DNA of 64,000 nucleotides from Pseudarthrobacter psychrotolerans (GTDB lineage: Bacteria; Actinomycetota; Actinomycetes; Actinomycetales; Micrococcaceae): the NCBI RefSeq assembly GCF_009911795.1, contig NZ_CP047898.1, forward strand, positions 1,860,001-1,924,000. Reading direction: 5' to 3'. Numbering within the stretch: the first letter of the stretch is position 1; each line of letters begins with the position of its first letter. Below, piece after piece: positions 52,960-61,259 of the stretch. The notes beneath the pieces were generated by a model. The model searched no databases, was not told the DNA's origin, and saw only the letters and a list, made by a program, of their open reading frames with translations. A program made the position numbers and the translations under genes.

Positions 52960-54714
52960 ATGACGATCGACGACATCGAGGCCATGCGCCCACGAAAAGC
53001 CGTTCTCTACCTGCGTGTCTCCAGCAAGAAACAGACCGAGACCGCCATCGACATCGACAAAGACGGGAACTCCATCGCCACCCAGCGCGATATCTGTGAA
53101 CAGAAAGCCGGAGCTCTTGGCGCACAGATTGTCCAGGAGTTTGTTGAGCCGGGTGTCTCGGCTCAGACTATTGAGAAACGTCCCGTCTTCCAGTCCATGC
53201 TCAGCTACCTGCAGGACAACCGCGATGTCGACTACGTCATCGTCTATGCCCGATCCCGCGCTTTCCGTAATTTCGTTGACGCTGCTATTACCAAACGGCA
53301 TCTCGACAAGCTCGGCGTCCGGCTCCTATCTGCGCGGGAAGACTTCGGCGAAGGCACCTATGCCGAAGCCATGGAAGCCGTCACGGACATCATGAACCAG
53401 GTGCAGAACCAGCTCAGCGGCGAAGACATCAGGATCAAGATGCGAAACAAGGCCGTTAACGGCGGGACGATCGGCCGAGCCAAACTGGGCTACCTCAACG
53501 TTCGAAAGGACATCGACGGGCGACAAATCAACACGGTTGAGCTCGACCAGAAGCGTGCTCCCCTTATTCTCAAAGCGTGGGAGCTCTACGCTACGGGCGA
53601 CTACACTCTCGAACGGCTCGAAGCCGTGATGGGCGACATGGGCCTCACTTCACGGGCTTCGGCACGTGCCCCAGAAAAGCCAATTGCACCCAGCAAGCTC
53701 CATCAGATGCTCAAAGACCCGTACTACTGCGGCTACGTCACCTATAAGGGCGACATATATCCAGGAAGACACGAACCGATCATCGGCCAAGAACTCTTTG
53801 AGCAAGTGCAGGAAGTCATGGACCTCCGAAGCCGCCGCGGCCAACGCGACCGTATTCATCACCATTTCGCCAAAGGCATGCTGTTTTGCCGACGGTGTCG
53901 CGACCGGGGCCAGACGAGCCGCATGATCTACACGGAAGCCATCGGGCAAGGTGGAACGTATCAGTACTACGTCTGTCGACAGCGAAAAGAGGGCACGTGC
54001 GATCTCCCATACCTACCCGTGTATCGCGTTGAAGAGGCCCTCGAAATTCATTACACGTCACTCAATCTGCCCAACACCTTCCTGGCAGATATCCTCGATC
54101 GGATCGATCAGGCACTCGCCGACGAACAGGGCGGTGTCCGTGACATCCACGCAAAGGTCACCAGACAGCTCAAGGAGCTTGAGGTAAAAGAAGAACGCTT
54201 GATCGATCTCGCTGCCGACGGCATGCTCCCGCAGCACAAGATTCGCATGAAACTTCACGAGATCCACACCCAGAAGAGAAAAGCACAAGATTCGATGGCC
54301 AACATATCGGCAGAACTAACCGTCGGCGGGGCGGTACTGAAAAAAGCACTCAAGCTCATCGAAGATCCAGCCGGGCTTTACTGCTCGGCTACCGACGCTG
54401 TCCGACGCCTGATGAATCAGTCCTTCTTCGAGAAAATCTACGTCGATGAGATCGGTGACGTGACCACGGATCTGGCCGAACCGTTCGCCGGAATCTACAC
54501 CGCTGAAACCGCCTGGGCGGCCACACGCGCCGATCTGGGCGACGAAGCGACAGGGGCGCCAATCAAAAGACGCCCCCGGATTTCGGAGGCGTCAGATGGT
54601 ATTCAAATGGTTAGTCTTTTTTCGGTCGATGGTTCGACTAAGACATCTATGGTGGAGCTAAGGAGATTCGAACTCCTGACCTCTTCGATGCGAACGAAGC
54701 GCTCTACCAACTGA
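52960..54714 (+). CDS. Large serine recombinase (integrase of the island), reading into tRNA-Ala
   Basis: 584 aa in the present frame. Resolvase domain with YLRVSSKKQ (catalytic serine S21) and YARSRAFRN, a Recombinase domain (VNGGTIGRAKLGYLNVRKDIDG, YYCGYVTYKGDIYPGRHEPII), a zinc ribbon (CRRCRDRGQTS to YYVCRQRKEGTCD) and a coiled coil. It would excise and integrate the island without host factors. The last about 50 codons, from about 54560, run through the tRNA terminator and antisense to the tRNA (ELLTSSMRTKRSTN), so the C-terminus is probably supplied by the chromosome after integration. Confidence 0.92.
   Translation: MTIDDIEAMRPRKAVLYLRVSSKKQTETAIDIDKDGNSIATQRDICEQKAGALGAQIVQEFVEPGVSAQTIEKRPVFQSMLSYLQDNRDVDYVIVYARSRAFRNFVDAAITKRHLDKLGVRLLSAREDFGEGTYAEAMEAVTDIMNQVQNQLSGEDIRIKMRNKAVNGGTIGRAKLGYLNVRKDIDGRQINTVELDQKRAPLILKAWELYATGDYTLERLEAVMGDMGLTSRASARAPEKPIAPSKLHQMLKDPYYCGYVTYKGDIYPGRHEPIIGQELFEQVQEVMDLRSRRGQRDRIHHHFAKGMLFCRRCRDRGQTSRMIYTEAIGQGGTYQYYVCRQRKEGTCDLPYLPVYRVEEALEIHYTSLNLPNTFLADILDRIDQALADEQGGVRDIHAKVTRQLKELEVKEERLIDLAADGMLPQHKIRMKLHEIHTQKRKAQDSMANISAELTVGGAVLKKALKLIEDPAGLYCSATDAVRRLMNQSFFEKIYVDEIGDVTTDLAEPFAGIYTAETAWAATRADLGDEATGAPIKRRPRISEASDGIQMVSLFSVDGSTKTSMVELRRFELLTSSMRTKRSTN
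54569..54593 (-). terminator. Intrinsic terminator of tRNA-Ala, inside the recombinase frame
   Basis: On the minus strand GACGCCTCCG and CGGGGGCGTC pair over a 5-nt loop (one G-U) and are followed by TTTTGATT. It lies 57 nt past the tRNA 3' end in the direction of tRNA transcription. Its presence suggests the crossover point is left of 54569. Confidence 0.75.
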
Positions 54715-54725
54715 GCTATAGCCCC
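54650..54725 (-). tRNA. tRNA-Ala (anticodon CGC)
   Basis: Minus-strand cloverleaf starting GGGGCTATAGCTCAG. The acceptor stem GGGGCTA/TAGCTCC pairs fully (one G-U), the D loop has AGTTGGTAGA, the anticodon arm is CTTCG-TTCGCAT-CGAAG (CGC, reads GCG), the T arm is AGGAG-TTCGAAT-CTCCT, and discriminator A is followed by encoded CCA (54650-54652). The gene is intact. It marks the right border of the island. Confidence 0.95.
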
Positions 54726-54862
54726 GGAACAGTCCGCGCCCCCGGGAGGAACGACAGTACCGGTGACCTTAGGCTACAAATTTTCGTCCCGCATTGCGAA
54801 TTGACACTCCGCGCCCGCCTCGACTGCCGGCCTGGGCTGCTTCTGGCAGCTCCAGTGAGGTA

Positions 54863-55790
54863 TCAGGCGCGGCGGCGCTGCAGGACGTCGTCGAGGTTGC
54901 TCAGGGCGCTCTGCGCCTTGGTGAGGGGCTTGGCGGCAGGTGCGGCAGGCGTGGCTACGGGAACGCCCTGCTTCAGGGAAGGCTTACCGACGGCTTTGGG
55001 CGCCTCGGGGAGATCAAGCGGCTGGGGGCCGGGCGCTCGGCCTTGGCGGCCTCAACGTACACCGGCTTGGGCACGTCCACCGGTTCCCAAGTTGTGTCAG
55101 CTGGCATCAGCGACGCGGCGGCGGCGCTGGCATCTCCGGCGGCAACAGCGACGGCCAGTGCGGCTTCGCGGAGCTCCATCGCCGTCAGGGGCTTAGGCTT
55201 CGGCTTGGGCTGGTGGGCCTCGGCGTCAAAGAGCCGGCTTTCCGGCCGGGCTGCGGGACGAGCTGCGGTGTCCGTGGCGACAGGTCCGTGACGCCGCACC
55301 GGCGCACTCATCGCGGAGCGGAAAGCGGCGTTCACTTTAGCTTTGTGGTCCCGCACGGCCAGGAAGCGGAGCACAGCCACAGCTGCGACGGCGACGGCAA
55401 GTCCGGCCACCGGCAGCAGCGCGCTCCCGATTCCGAACGGCAGAAGAACACCCGAAACAAACGCAGTCAACAACGCCAGGACACCAACAAGGGCGATCCC
55501 TGACCTGCCATAGCGGATCCGGAACGCGCCGCCCGCCGTGGCGCTGCCGGTCGTTTCCCTTGCGGTCTGGGGCTCTTCCTGATCTCCATGGTTTTCTCCT
55601 GCTGGGCGGTGATGTTCAGTACCGTCCCGGCTCTCGGTTCCGACGATTCAATGGCTGGTACTTCCGCAAGGAAGTCGCCAACGGCCTGGGCCTGGTGCCG
55701 GCGGTTCCGCAGAACGTAGGGCGCAACCCAGACGATCCAGAGCACAACGGCAACCACAAGGATCACTGAGCTGCTTAGGGGGAAGTCCAC
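54863..55790 (-). pseudogene. GlpR/SepX-like membrane protein, two single-base frameshifts
   Basis: Three frames join into about 309 aa once one G is added to each of two plus-strand runs, GGGG at 55569-55572 and GGGGG at 55024-55028. The protein begins VDFPLSSSVILVVAVVLWIVWVAPYVLRNRRHQAQAV (one span), continues MEIRKSP, then FRIRYGRSGIALVGVLALLTAFVSGVLLPFG (further spans), and ends with LTKAQSALSNLDDVLQRRRA. This layout and locus (tRNA-Ala, RimJ-like, galU) match the actinobacterial GlpR/SepX proteins linked to cell division. The intact-looking restored protein suggests sequencing error. GTG 55790 start is tentative. Confidence 0.7.
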
Positions 55791-55928
55791 AATCAAAACC
55801 GTATGAGTATTACGGCAGCCGCCCCGCATTAGCCACGGTGTGTCGCCGGCAACGTGGCAATTGATTGGATTTATGACCTTGGAAGTGCCTACGGCGGAAG
55901 TACCCAGGGCCGGGTCAGGTCCGGCGGG

Positions 55929-56545
55929 TCAGGACCGGGACGCGAGCCACCGGGCGAGCAGCCCCTCCGGGACCTCATCAGCGGTCAGGGCGAAGGACCG
56001 GTGGTCCGCCCACTCGCCGTTGATGTGAAGGAACCGCGGACGGTGGCCTTCGTCGCGGAAGCCCAGTTTCTCAACCACGCGCAGGCTGGGGCCGTTCTCG
56101 GGCCGGATGTTGATCTCCATCCGGTGCAGGCCGAGGGCCTTGAAGCAGTGGTCCGTTGCCATAGCCACGGCCGTGGGGGCGATGCCCTGACCGGCGCGCG
56201 CCTGGTCAACCCAGTACCCCAGTGTGGCCATCATGGCCGAACCCCACACAATCGATGACACAGTGAGCTGGCCAACGATGACAGGGCGGCCAATCTGGGC
56301 GTGCGCTCAGTGATCAGGAATGGCAAGGCCGTCCCCTGGGCGGCTTGGATTTTCAAGGACCGCACCATCTGCCGGTAGTCAGGCAGCGCACCGCCAGGTG
56401 CCGGGTTGGAGGCTTCCCAAGGCGCCAGCCACTCGCTGTTGCGCCCCCGGACCTGGGTCCATTCCTTTTTGTCCCGGTACCGGATGGGGCGCAGGATCAG
56501 GTCGCCGCATTCGAGTGTCACGGGCCAGATGGGTCCGGGGCGCAC
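55929..56545 (-). pseudogene. GNAT acetyltransferase (RimJ-like), one single-base frameshift
   Basis: The first frame, MRPGPIWPVTLECGDLILRPIRYRDKKEW to AQGTALPFLITERTP, passes to a second frame, QIGRPVIVGQLTVSSIVWGSAMMATLGYWVDQARAGQGIAPTAVAMATDHCF to the end. One missing base in the GGG at 56297-56299 (CCC on the coding strand) explains the break and restores 205 aa. Motif A (Q/R-x-x-G-x-G/A) is QARAGQGIA. RimJ/RimL-type enzymes acetylate protein N-termini. Located between galU and the GlpR-like gene as in related genomes, so probably functional in reality. Confidence 0.75.
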
Positions 56546-56550
56546 GGCAG

Positions 56551-57456
56551 CTATTTAGCGAGACCGGCTGTGAACACGGGCAGCCACTCCCTCAGGCCAG
56601 GGCCGAGGTCGTCGCTGTCAATGGCGAGCTGGACGCAGGCCTTGAGGTAGCTGAGCTTATCGCCGGTGTCGTAACGGCGGCCCCGGAAGACGACGCCGTA
56701 AACTCCGTACCCTTCGCCTTCGCCGGCTGCCAGTTCCTGCAGGGCGTCGGTCAACTGGATCTCCCCGCCCCGGCCCGGGCCGGTGTGCTCCAGCACGTCA
56801 AAAACTGCCGGGTGGAGGACGTACCGGCCGATGACGGCCAGGTTTGAGGGCGCATCGTCGACGTCGGGCTTTTCGACGAGCTTGTTGATCCTGACGTAAT
56901 CTTCACCGTCGATGGCCTGCACATCGGCACAGCCGTAGGCACTGATCTGGGAGGGTTCCACCTCGATGAGGGCCACCACGGATCCGCCGGTCTTGGCCTG
57001 GACTTCGATCATGGTGCTGAGGAGTTCGTCCCGCGCATCGATCAGGTCATCGCCCAGGAGGACGGCAAACGGTTCGTTGCCGACATGCTGCTTTGCACGC
57101 AGGACTGCGTGACCCAGGCCGTTGGGGTCACCCTGGCGGACGTAGTGGATGTCACCGAGGTTGCTGGCTGCCTGGATGGACTCAAGTTTGGCCAGGTCGC
57201 CCTTGGCTTCCAAGGTGTCCTCCAACGACGGAACCCTGTCGAAGTGGTCCTCCAGGGCACGCTTGTTGCGTCCCGTGATCATCAGGATGTCGTTTAGTCC
57301 GACATTGACAGCCTCTTCAACCACGTACTGGATGGCCGGCTTGTCCACCACCGGGAGCATTTCCTTGGGCATGGCTTTTGTGGCCGGCAGGAACCTGGTA
57401 CCGAGTCCGGCAGCGGGAATAACGGCCTTGCGTACTGTCTGCTGAGTGGTAGTCAC
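56551..57456 (-). CDS. galU: UTP-glucose-1-phosphate uridylyltransferase
   Basis: 301 aa. Nucleotide-binding signature VIPAAGLGTRFLPATKAMPKEMLPVVDKPAIQYVVEEAV at the N-terminus, FAVLLGDDLID, KPDVDDAPSNLAVIGRYVLHPAVFDVL and GEIQLTDAL are diagnostic of GalU. It makes UDP-glucose from UTP and glucose-1-phosphate for cell-envelope and exopolysaccharide synthesis. Ends 6 bp before the RimJ-like start. The moeA-like glp gene often found between these genes in relatives is absent. Confidence 0.93.
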   Translation of the reverse strand: MTTTQQTVRKAVIPAAGLGTRFLPATKAMPKEMLPVVDKPAIQYVVEEAVNVGLNDILMITGRNKRALEDHFDRVPSLEDTLEAKGDLAKLESIQAASNLGDIHYVRQGDPNGLGHAVLRAKQHVGNEPFAVLLGDDLIDARDELLSTMIEVQAKTGGSVVALIEVEPSQISAYGCADVQAIDGEDYVRINKLVEKPDVDDAPSNLAVIGRYVLHPAVFDVLEHTGPGRGGEIQLTDALQELAAGEGEGYGVYGVVFRGRRYDTGDKLSYLKACVQLAIDSDDLGPGLREWLPVFTAGLAK

Positions 57457-57565
57457 TGGACTAATCTAACGGAGGGACTGATCATTCAGTAATTATTGGT
57501 GGGCTCCCGGGCCAGCGCGCCGCAGACGCCGCAACGGCCATACTGAACGGCAAAGAAGGAGCAGC

Positions 57566-58185
57566 ATGTCCGAAGGCAGCAGCCAAGCCAAGGCGGACAT
57601 CCGCGCACGCCACCGTGCGCGCCGCGCCGCGACGGACGCCAGCCAACGCGACGCGGCCGGCGCCTCCCTTGCCGTCCACGGCGCCTTATGGGCCGAACAG
57701 CTGACCGGTGGGACGCCGTCGACCTTTTGCGCCTACCTGGGAGTAGTCCCCGAGCCGCCCACGCTGCCTCTGATCAGTGAACTCCACCGGCATGGCCACA
57801 CCATCCTGCTCCCTGTCTGTGAGCCCGGCCGCCGGCTGAGCTGGACGCACTGGACCCCGGCGTCGAATTTGTCCGCAGCCGCTATGCCCCGGTGCTCGAA
57901 CCTGCCGGACCACGCCTTGACCTCGGCATCATGGCCTCCGTTGCCGCGCTCTTCATCCCCGCCACGGCCGTGGACAGGGACGGCAACCGCATAGGCCAGG
58001 GCGGCGGCTACTACGACGTGCTGCTGGGCTCCCTGACGGGAGCCGGCCTGGAGATCCCGTTTGCGGCAATAGTCTTCGATTCCGAACTGCTCCCGGCCGG
58101 AAGCATTCCCGCCGAAGACTTTGACCGGCGGGTTCCGGCTGCCCTGACCCCCTCAGGTTTGATCCGGCTGCCCGACCCCGCCTGA
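57566..58185 (+). pseudogene. 5-formyltetrahydrofolate cyclo-ligase, one single-base frameshift
   Basis: MSEGSSQAKADIRARHRARRAA to RRLSWTHWTP is in one frame. The continuation GVEFVRSRYAPVLEPAGPRL, then DLGIMASVAALFIPATAVDRDGNRIGQGGGYYDVLL (the conserved substrate/ATP motif) and AVVFDSE-like AIVFDSELLP are in another. Adding one C to CCCC at 57855-57858 gives 206 aa. The enzyme converts 5-formyl-THF to 5,10-methenyl-THF with ATP. Divergent from galU, followed by the FmdB gene. Probably intact in the organism. Confidence 0.8.
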
Positions 58186-58301
58186 CGAAAGGCTGGTTTC
58201 GCGGGGTGATAGAATTAGCACTCAGGCCCTGGGACTGCTAATGGACGGTTTCCGTTCAGCGCAGCACAGGACCTCTCGTTTGCCCCAGAGGAGGATCACC
58301 A

Positions 58302-58565
58302 GTGCCCACTTATGCCTACGCCTGCAAGGATTGCGGCCACGCCTTCGACGTTTTCCAGTCGTTTACGGACAGTACACTGACTTCATGCCCGGAGTGCAAG
58401 GGCGCCTTGCGCAAGAAGTTCAACAGCGTTGGTGTGGTCTTCAAGGGTTCCGGTTTCTACCGGACCGACTCCCGGGATGCCAAGGGAAGCACCGTTTCAG
58501 CTGCCCCTTCCGCCCCCGCAGCCGCACCGGCGCCCGCACCTGCCACGGCCGCTGCCGCCAGCTGA
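58302..58565 (+). CDS. FmdB-family zinc ribbon protein
   Basis: 87 aa. MPTYAYACKDCGHAFDVFQS and SCPECKGALRKKFNSVGVVFKGSGFYRTDSR give a CxxC...CxxC zinc ribbon typical of the FmdB putative regulatory family, followed by an Ala/Pro-rich disordered tail. Good GAGGAGG 8-14 nt upstream. Function in this family is not established; possibly RNA or ribosome related. The neighbours, 5-FCL and the SAF protein, are its usual company in Arthrobacter-type genomes. Confidence 0.87.
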   Translation: MPTYAYACKDCGHAFDVFQSFTDSTLTSCPECKGALRKKFNSVGVVFKGSGFYRTDSRDAKGSTVSAAPSAPAAAPAPAPATAAAAS

Positions 58566-58664
58566 CCTCCGGTCTAAAAAGACGTACGACGCCGGCAGCA
58601 CCGTTGTCCACATAGGCACCTTGGCTGCTGTCGGGTTTGGTTGCCGCTACGTAGCGTGGTTCCC

Positions 58665-59396
58665 ATGCCCGCTACCCTCTTTCGTTCCGGCCGCGGATCC
58701 GCCCCGCCGGGACGCCAGGTCCGCCGCCCGCTCCCGTCAGCACGCCCCCGGGGCGCGCGCGGCCACAGGCTGTTGTCCTGGCTGGGCCGGAACCGGCGTC
58801 TTGCGATAGCCCTCCTGCTCAGCGTTGCTGCCGGGATCACGGTCCATCAGCTCACTCCCCCGCCCGCCGATACCATCTCGGTCTTGGCGGCGGCACGGGA
58901 TCTCCCCGCAGGCACGGCCCTGTCAGCCACGGACCTGACCGCAATGAAAATCCCGCCGGGATTGCTGACCGCCGGGTCCCTGTCCGACACCAGTGAGGCC
59001 GCGGGAAAACAACTGGCAGCCCCTTTGCGGAAGGGCCAACTGGTGACGGACTCCCTGCTGCTGGGACCCGGCCTGTTGACCGGCACGCCTCCCGGTTCCG
59101 CAGCCGTGCCCTTGAGGATGGCCGATCCTTCCTCCATCCAGCTGGTATCGCCCGGGCAGCTGGTCAACGTTGTGCTGACCGGGGCGAACGGCTACGACCA
59201 GCAATCCCGCTCAGAAGTGCTGGCTTCATCCGTTCCGGTTCTCTGGACGTCAGGACAGGGCGGCAAGACGGGTCAGTGGCTGGGCACCGGTGAGACCGAC
59301 GGACTGATCGTCGTGGCAGCAGCTCCGGAGCAGGCTGCCCGGCTGGCGGGCGCCTCCACCCAGGGCAAGCTGTTTTTTGTCCTGGTGGGACCCTAG
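58665..59396 (+). CDS. SAF-domain (CpaB-like) membrane-anchored protein
   Basis: 243 aa. Basic N-terminus, one membrane span (LAIALLLSVAAGITVHQL, residues about 46-63), then an SAF domain: ISVLAAARDLPAGTALSATDLTAMKIPPGLLTAG and APLRKGQLVTDSLLLGPGLLTG. This resembles CpaB/RcpC of Flp pili, but no tad/flp genes are visible, so a periplasmic carbohydrate-binding or pilus role is open. I start at ATG 58665 because the in-frame TTG at 58641 has no better context. Its stop codon TAG lies in the CTAG target of the downstream IS. Confidence 0.75.
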   Translation: MPATLFRSGRGSAPPGRQVRRPLPSARPRGARGHRLLSWLGRNRRLAIALLLSVAAGITVHQLTPPPADTISVLAAARDLPAGTALSATDLTAMKIPPGLLTAGSLSDTSEAAGKQLAAPLRKGQLVTDSLLLGPGLLTGTPPGSAAVPLRMADPSSIQLVSPGQLVNVVLTGANGYDQQSRSEVLASSVPVLWTSGQGGKTGQWLGTGETDGLIVVAAAPEQAARLAGASTQGKLFFVLVGP

Positions 59397-61221
59397 GACA
59401 CTGCTGATTTAATCCTGCGCATTAAGGCGCGCCTGCGGGACTCTGGCTGCGGATCGTTAAGACTTGATTTATGCAGGGTCGTGATGATGGGCAGCGGGAA
59501 ATCTTGGATGTTGAGGCGCTGGCCGGGGACCTTTTGGACCCAGGCAGCGTCTTCGCGTTTCTGGCTGGGAACCGGGGGAGGTTGTTCCCGTCGTCGATGT
59601 TTGAGGACCTGTTCCCGTCGGGCAGGGGCCGGCCCTCGATTCCGGCCGAGGTCGTGGCCACGGTGTTGGTCCTGCAAGCGTTGAACGGGCTCTCGGACCG
59701 CGAGGCCGCGGAAGCGGTGACTTTTGATCTGCGCTGGAAAGCGGCCTGCGGGTTCGCCGTGACCACGAAGGCGTTTCATCCGACGACGTTGACGTACTGG
59801 CGCAAGCGCCTGGCCGCCAGCGGCCGCCCGGACCGGATTTTCCAGGCCATCGCCGCCGTGGTCGCCGAGACCGGCGTGCTGAAATCCAGGACGCGGCGGG
59901 CGCTGGATTCGACCGTCCTCGATGATGCGGTGGCCCGTCAGGACACCGTCACGCAGCTGGTCGCCGCGATCCGCCGGGTCGGCCGGGAGGTGCCCGGCGC
60001 GGATATGCTGGTCCCCGCGGTCTGCACCGGCTACGACTACACGCAGCCGGGCAAACCCCGGATCGCCTGGGATGATCCCGCGGCCCGGGACGAGCTGGTC
60101 TCCGCCCTGGTCACGGACGCTCTGGCGCTGCTGGCCGCCATCGATACCGCCGATCTGGAAGGCAAAGCCGCGGATGCCGTGGCCCTGCTGGCGCTGGTTT
60201 CCGGCCAGGACGTCGAGCCCGCCGAAGGCTCTGACGGTACCGACGGACGATGGCGGATCGCCCGGAAAACCGCCTATGACCGGGTGATCTCCACCGTTGA
60301 CCCGGAGGCCCGGCACGCCCACAAGACCCAGGCCAGACGCCAGGACGGGTTCAAGGCCCATATCGTGATCGAGCCCGATACCGGGATCATCACCGCGTCC
60401 GCCCTGACCAAGGCCTCCGGACCGGGCAACGGCGACGCGGCCGTCGGCGCGGAACTGCTGGGCAAGGACACCACCATCGGGCCGGCGCCGGTGGAAGTGC
60501 TCGCCGATTCCGCCTACGGCACCGGAGAGATGCTCGCTGCCGTCGCCGCGGCCGGACACACCCCGGTGATCAAGCCCTGGCCGCTGCGCCCGGCCGTGAT
60601 CGGCGGGTTCACCCTCGATGACTTCAGCGTCGACGAGGCCGCTGGCACCGTGACCTGCCCAAACAACGTCACCCGGAAGATCAGCCCCAAACGCAACGTC
60701 ACCTTCGGTGCCGCCTGCCTCGGCTGCCCTTTCAGGGACCGGTGCACCACCGCCCGGGACGGCAAATCCCTGACTCTGCATCCCCATGACGCGCTCCAGC
60801 GCGAACACCGGGCCCGAGCCCAGGACCCCGACTTCGCCGAAACCTACCGCCGCCACCGTCCCATGGTCGAACGCTCCATCGCCTGGCTCACCCGCGGTAA
60901 CCGGCGCGTTCCCTACCTCGGCGTCGCCAGGAACAACACCTGGCTCACCCTGCGCACGGCAGGACTGAACCTGCGCCGGATGGTCAATCTCGGACTTGCC
61001 AACATCAACGGGACCTGGGCCATCACCTAGAGCCCCGGAGAGCCGGCCCGGCATTGGCGTCCGCAGCACACCTCCGCCACCGCAGCCCCAAAAAACCGTT
61101 CCGCAAACCCTCCCGGCTCCGCCAAGATAAACCGGTAACCCCACCAGCCGGACGCCCGAACCGCCAACAACCCGGCACCAGCGAGCACTACCGGCCAGAT
61201 CGCCCTTTGTTCAGCGGTGTC
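59397..61221 (+). mobile_element. Complete IS1182-family insertion sequence (1825 bp)
   Basis: Ends GACACTGCTGA (left) and, inverted, GACACCGCTGA (right), flanked by CTAG on both sides (59393-59396, 61222-61225), the palindromic target often used by IS1182 elements. One intact transposase gene. Inserted between the convergent SAF-domain and helicase genes without breaking either. Confidence 0.9.
59471..61030 (+). CDS. IS1182-family transposase
   Basis: 519 aa DDE transposase. DUF772-like N-terminus (FPSGRGRPSIPAEVVATVLVLQALNGLSDREAAEAVTFDLRWKAACG), DDE core with RRALDSTVLDDAV, VEVLADSAYGTGEML and the C-terminal RHRPMVERSIAWLTRGNRRVPYLGV; a cysteine cluster CLGCPFRDRC precedes the end. Full-length. 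A 583-codon open frame on the opposite strand is a shadow of this gene. Confidence 0.93.
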   Translation: MQGRDDGQREILDVEALAGDLLDPGSVFAFLAGNRGRLFPSSMFEDLFPSGRGRPSIPAEVVATVLVLQALNGLSDREAAEAVTFDLRWKAACGFAVTTKAFHPTTLTYWRKRLAASGRPDRIFQAIAAVVAETGVLKSRTRRALDSTVLDDAVARQDTVTQLVAAIRRVGREVPGADMLVPAVCTGYDYTQPGKPRIAWDDPAARDELVSALVTDALALLAAIDTADLEGKAADAVALLALVSGQDVEPAEGSDGTDGRWRIARKTAYDRVISTVDPEARHAHKTQARRQDGFKAHIVIEPDTGIITASALTKASGPGNGDAAVGAELLGKDTTIGPAPVEVLADSAYGTGEMLAAVAAAGHTPVIKPWPLRPAVIGGFTLDDFSVDEAAGTVTCPNNVTRKISPKRNVTFGAACLGCPFRDRCTTARDGKSLTLHPHDALQREHRARAQDPDFAETYRRHRPMVERSIAWLTRGNRRVPYLGVARNNTWLTLRTAGLNLRRMVNLGLANINGTWAIT

Positions 61222-61259
61222 CTAGGGCGGGGCCGGGTGACGCCGCGGCAGCCTGGCGC

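Noticed and set aside
54794..55503. Several plus-strand frames opposite the GlpR-like gene
   Set aside because: They are Ala/Arg/Gly-rich shadows; the minus strand gives a coherent membrane protein once two bases are restored.
59393..61144. 583-codon open frame on the minus strand across the IS1182 element
   Set aside because: It is antisense to a full-length, motif-complete transposase; the long frame is a high-GC codon-bias shadow with low-complexity Gly/Arg composition.
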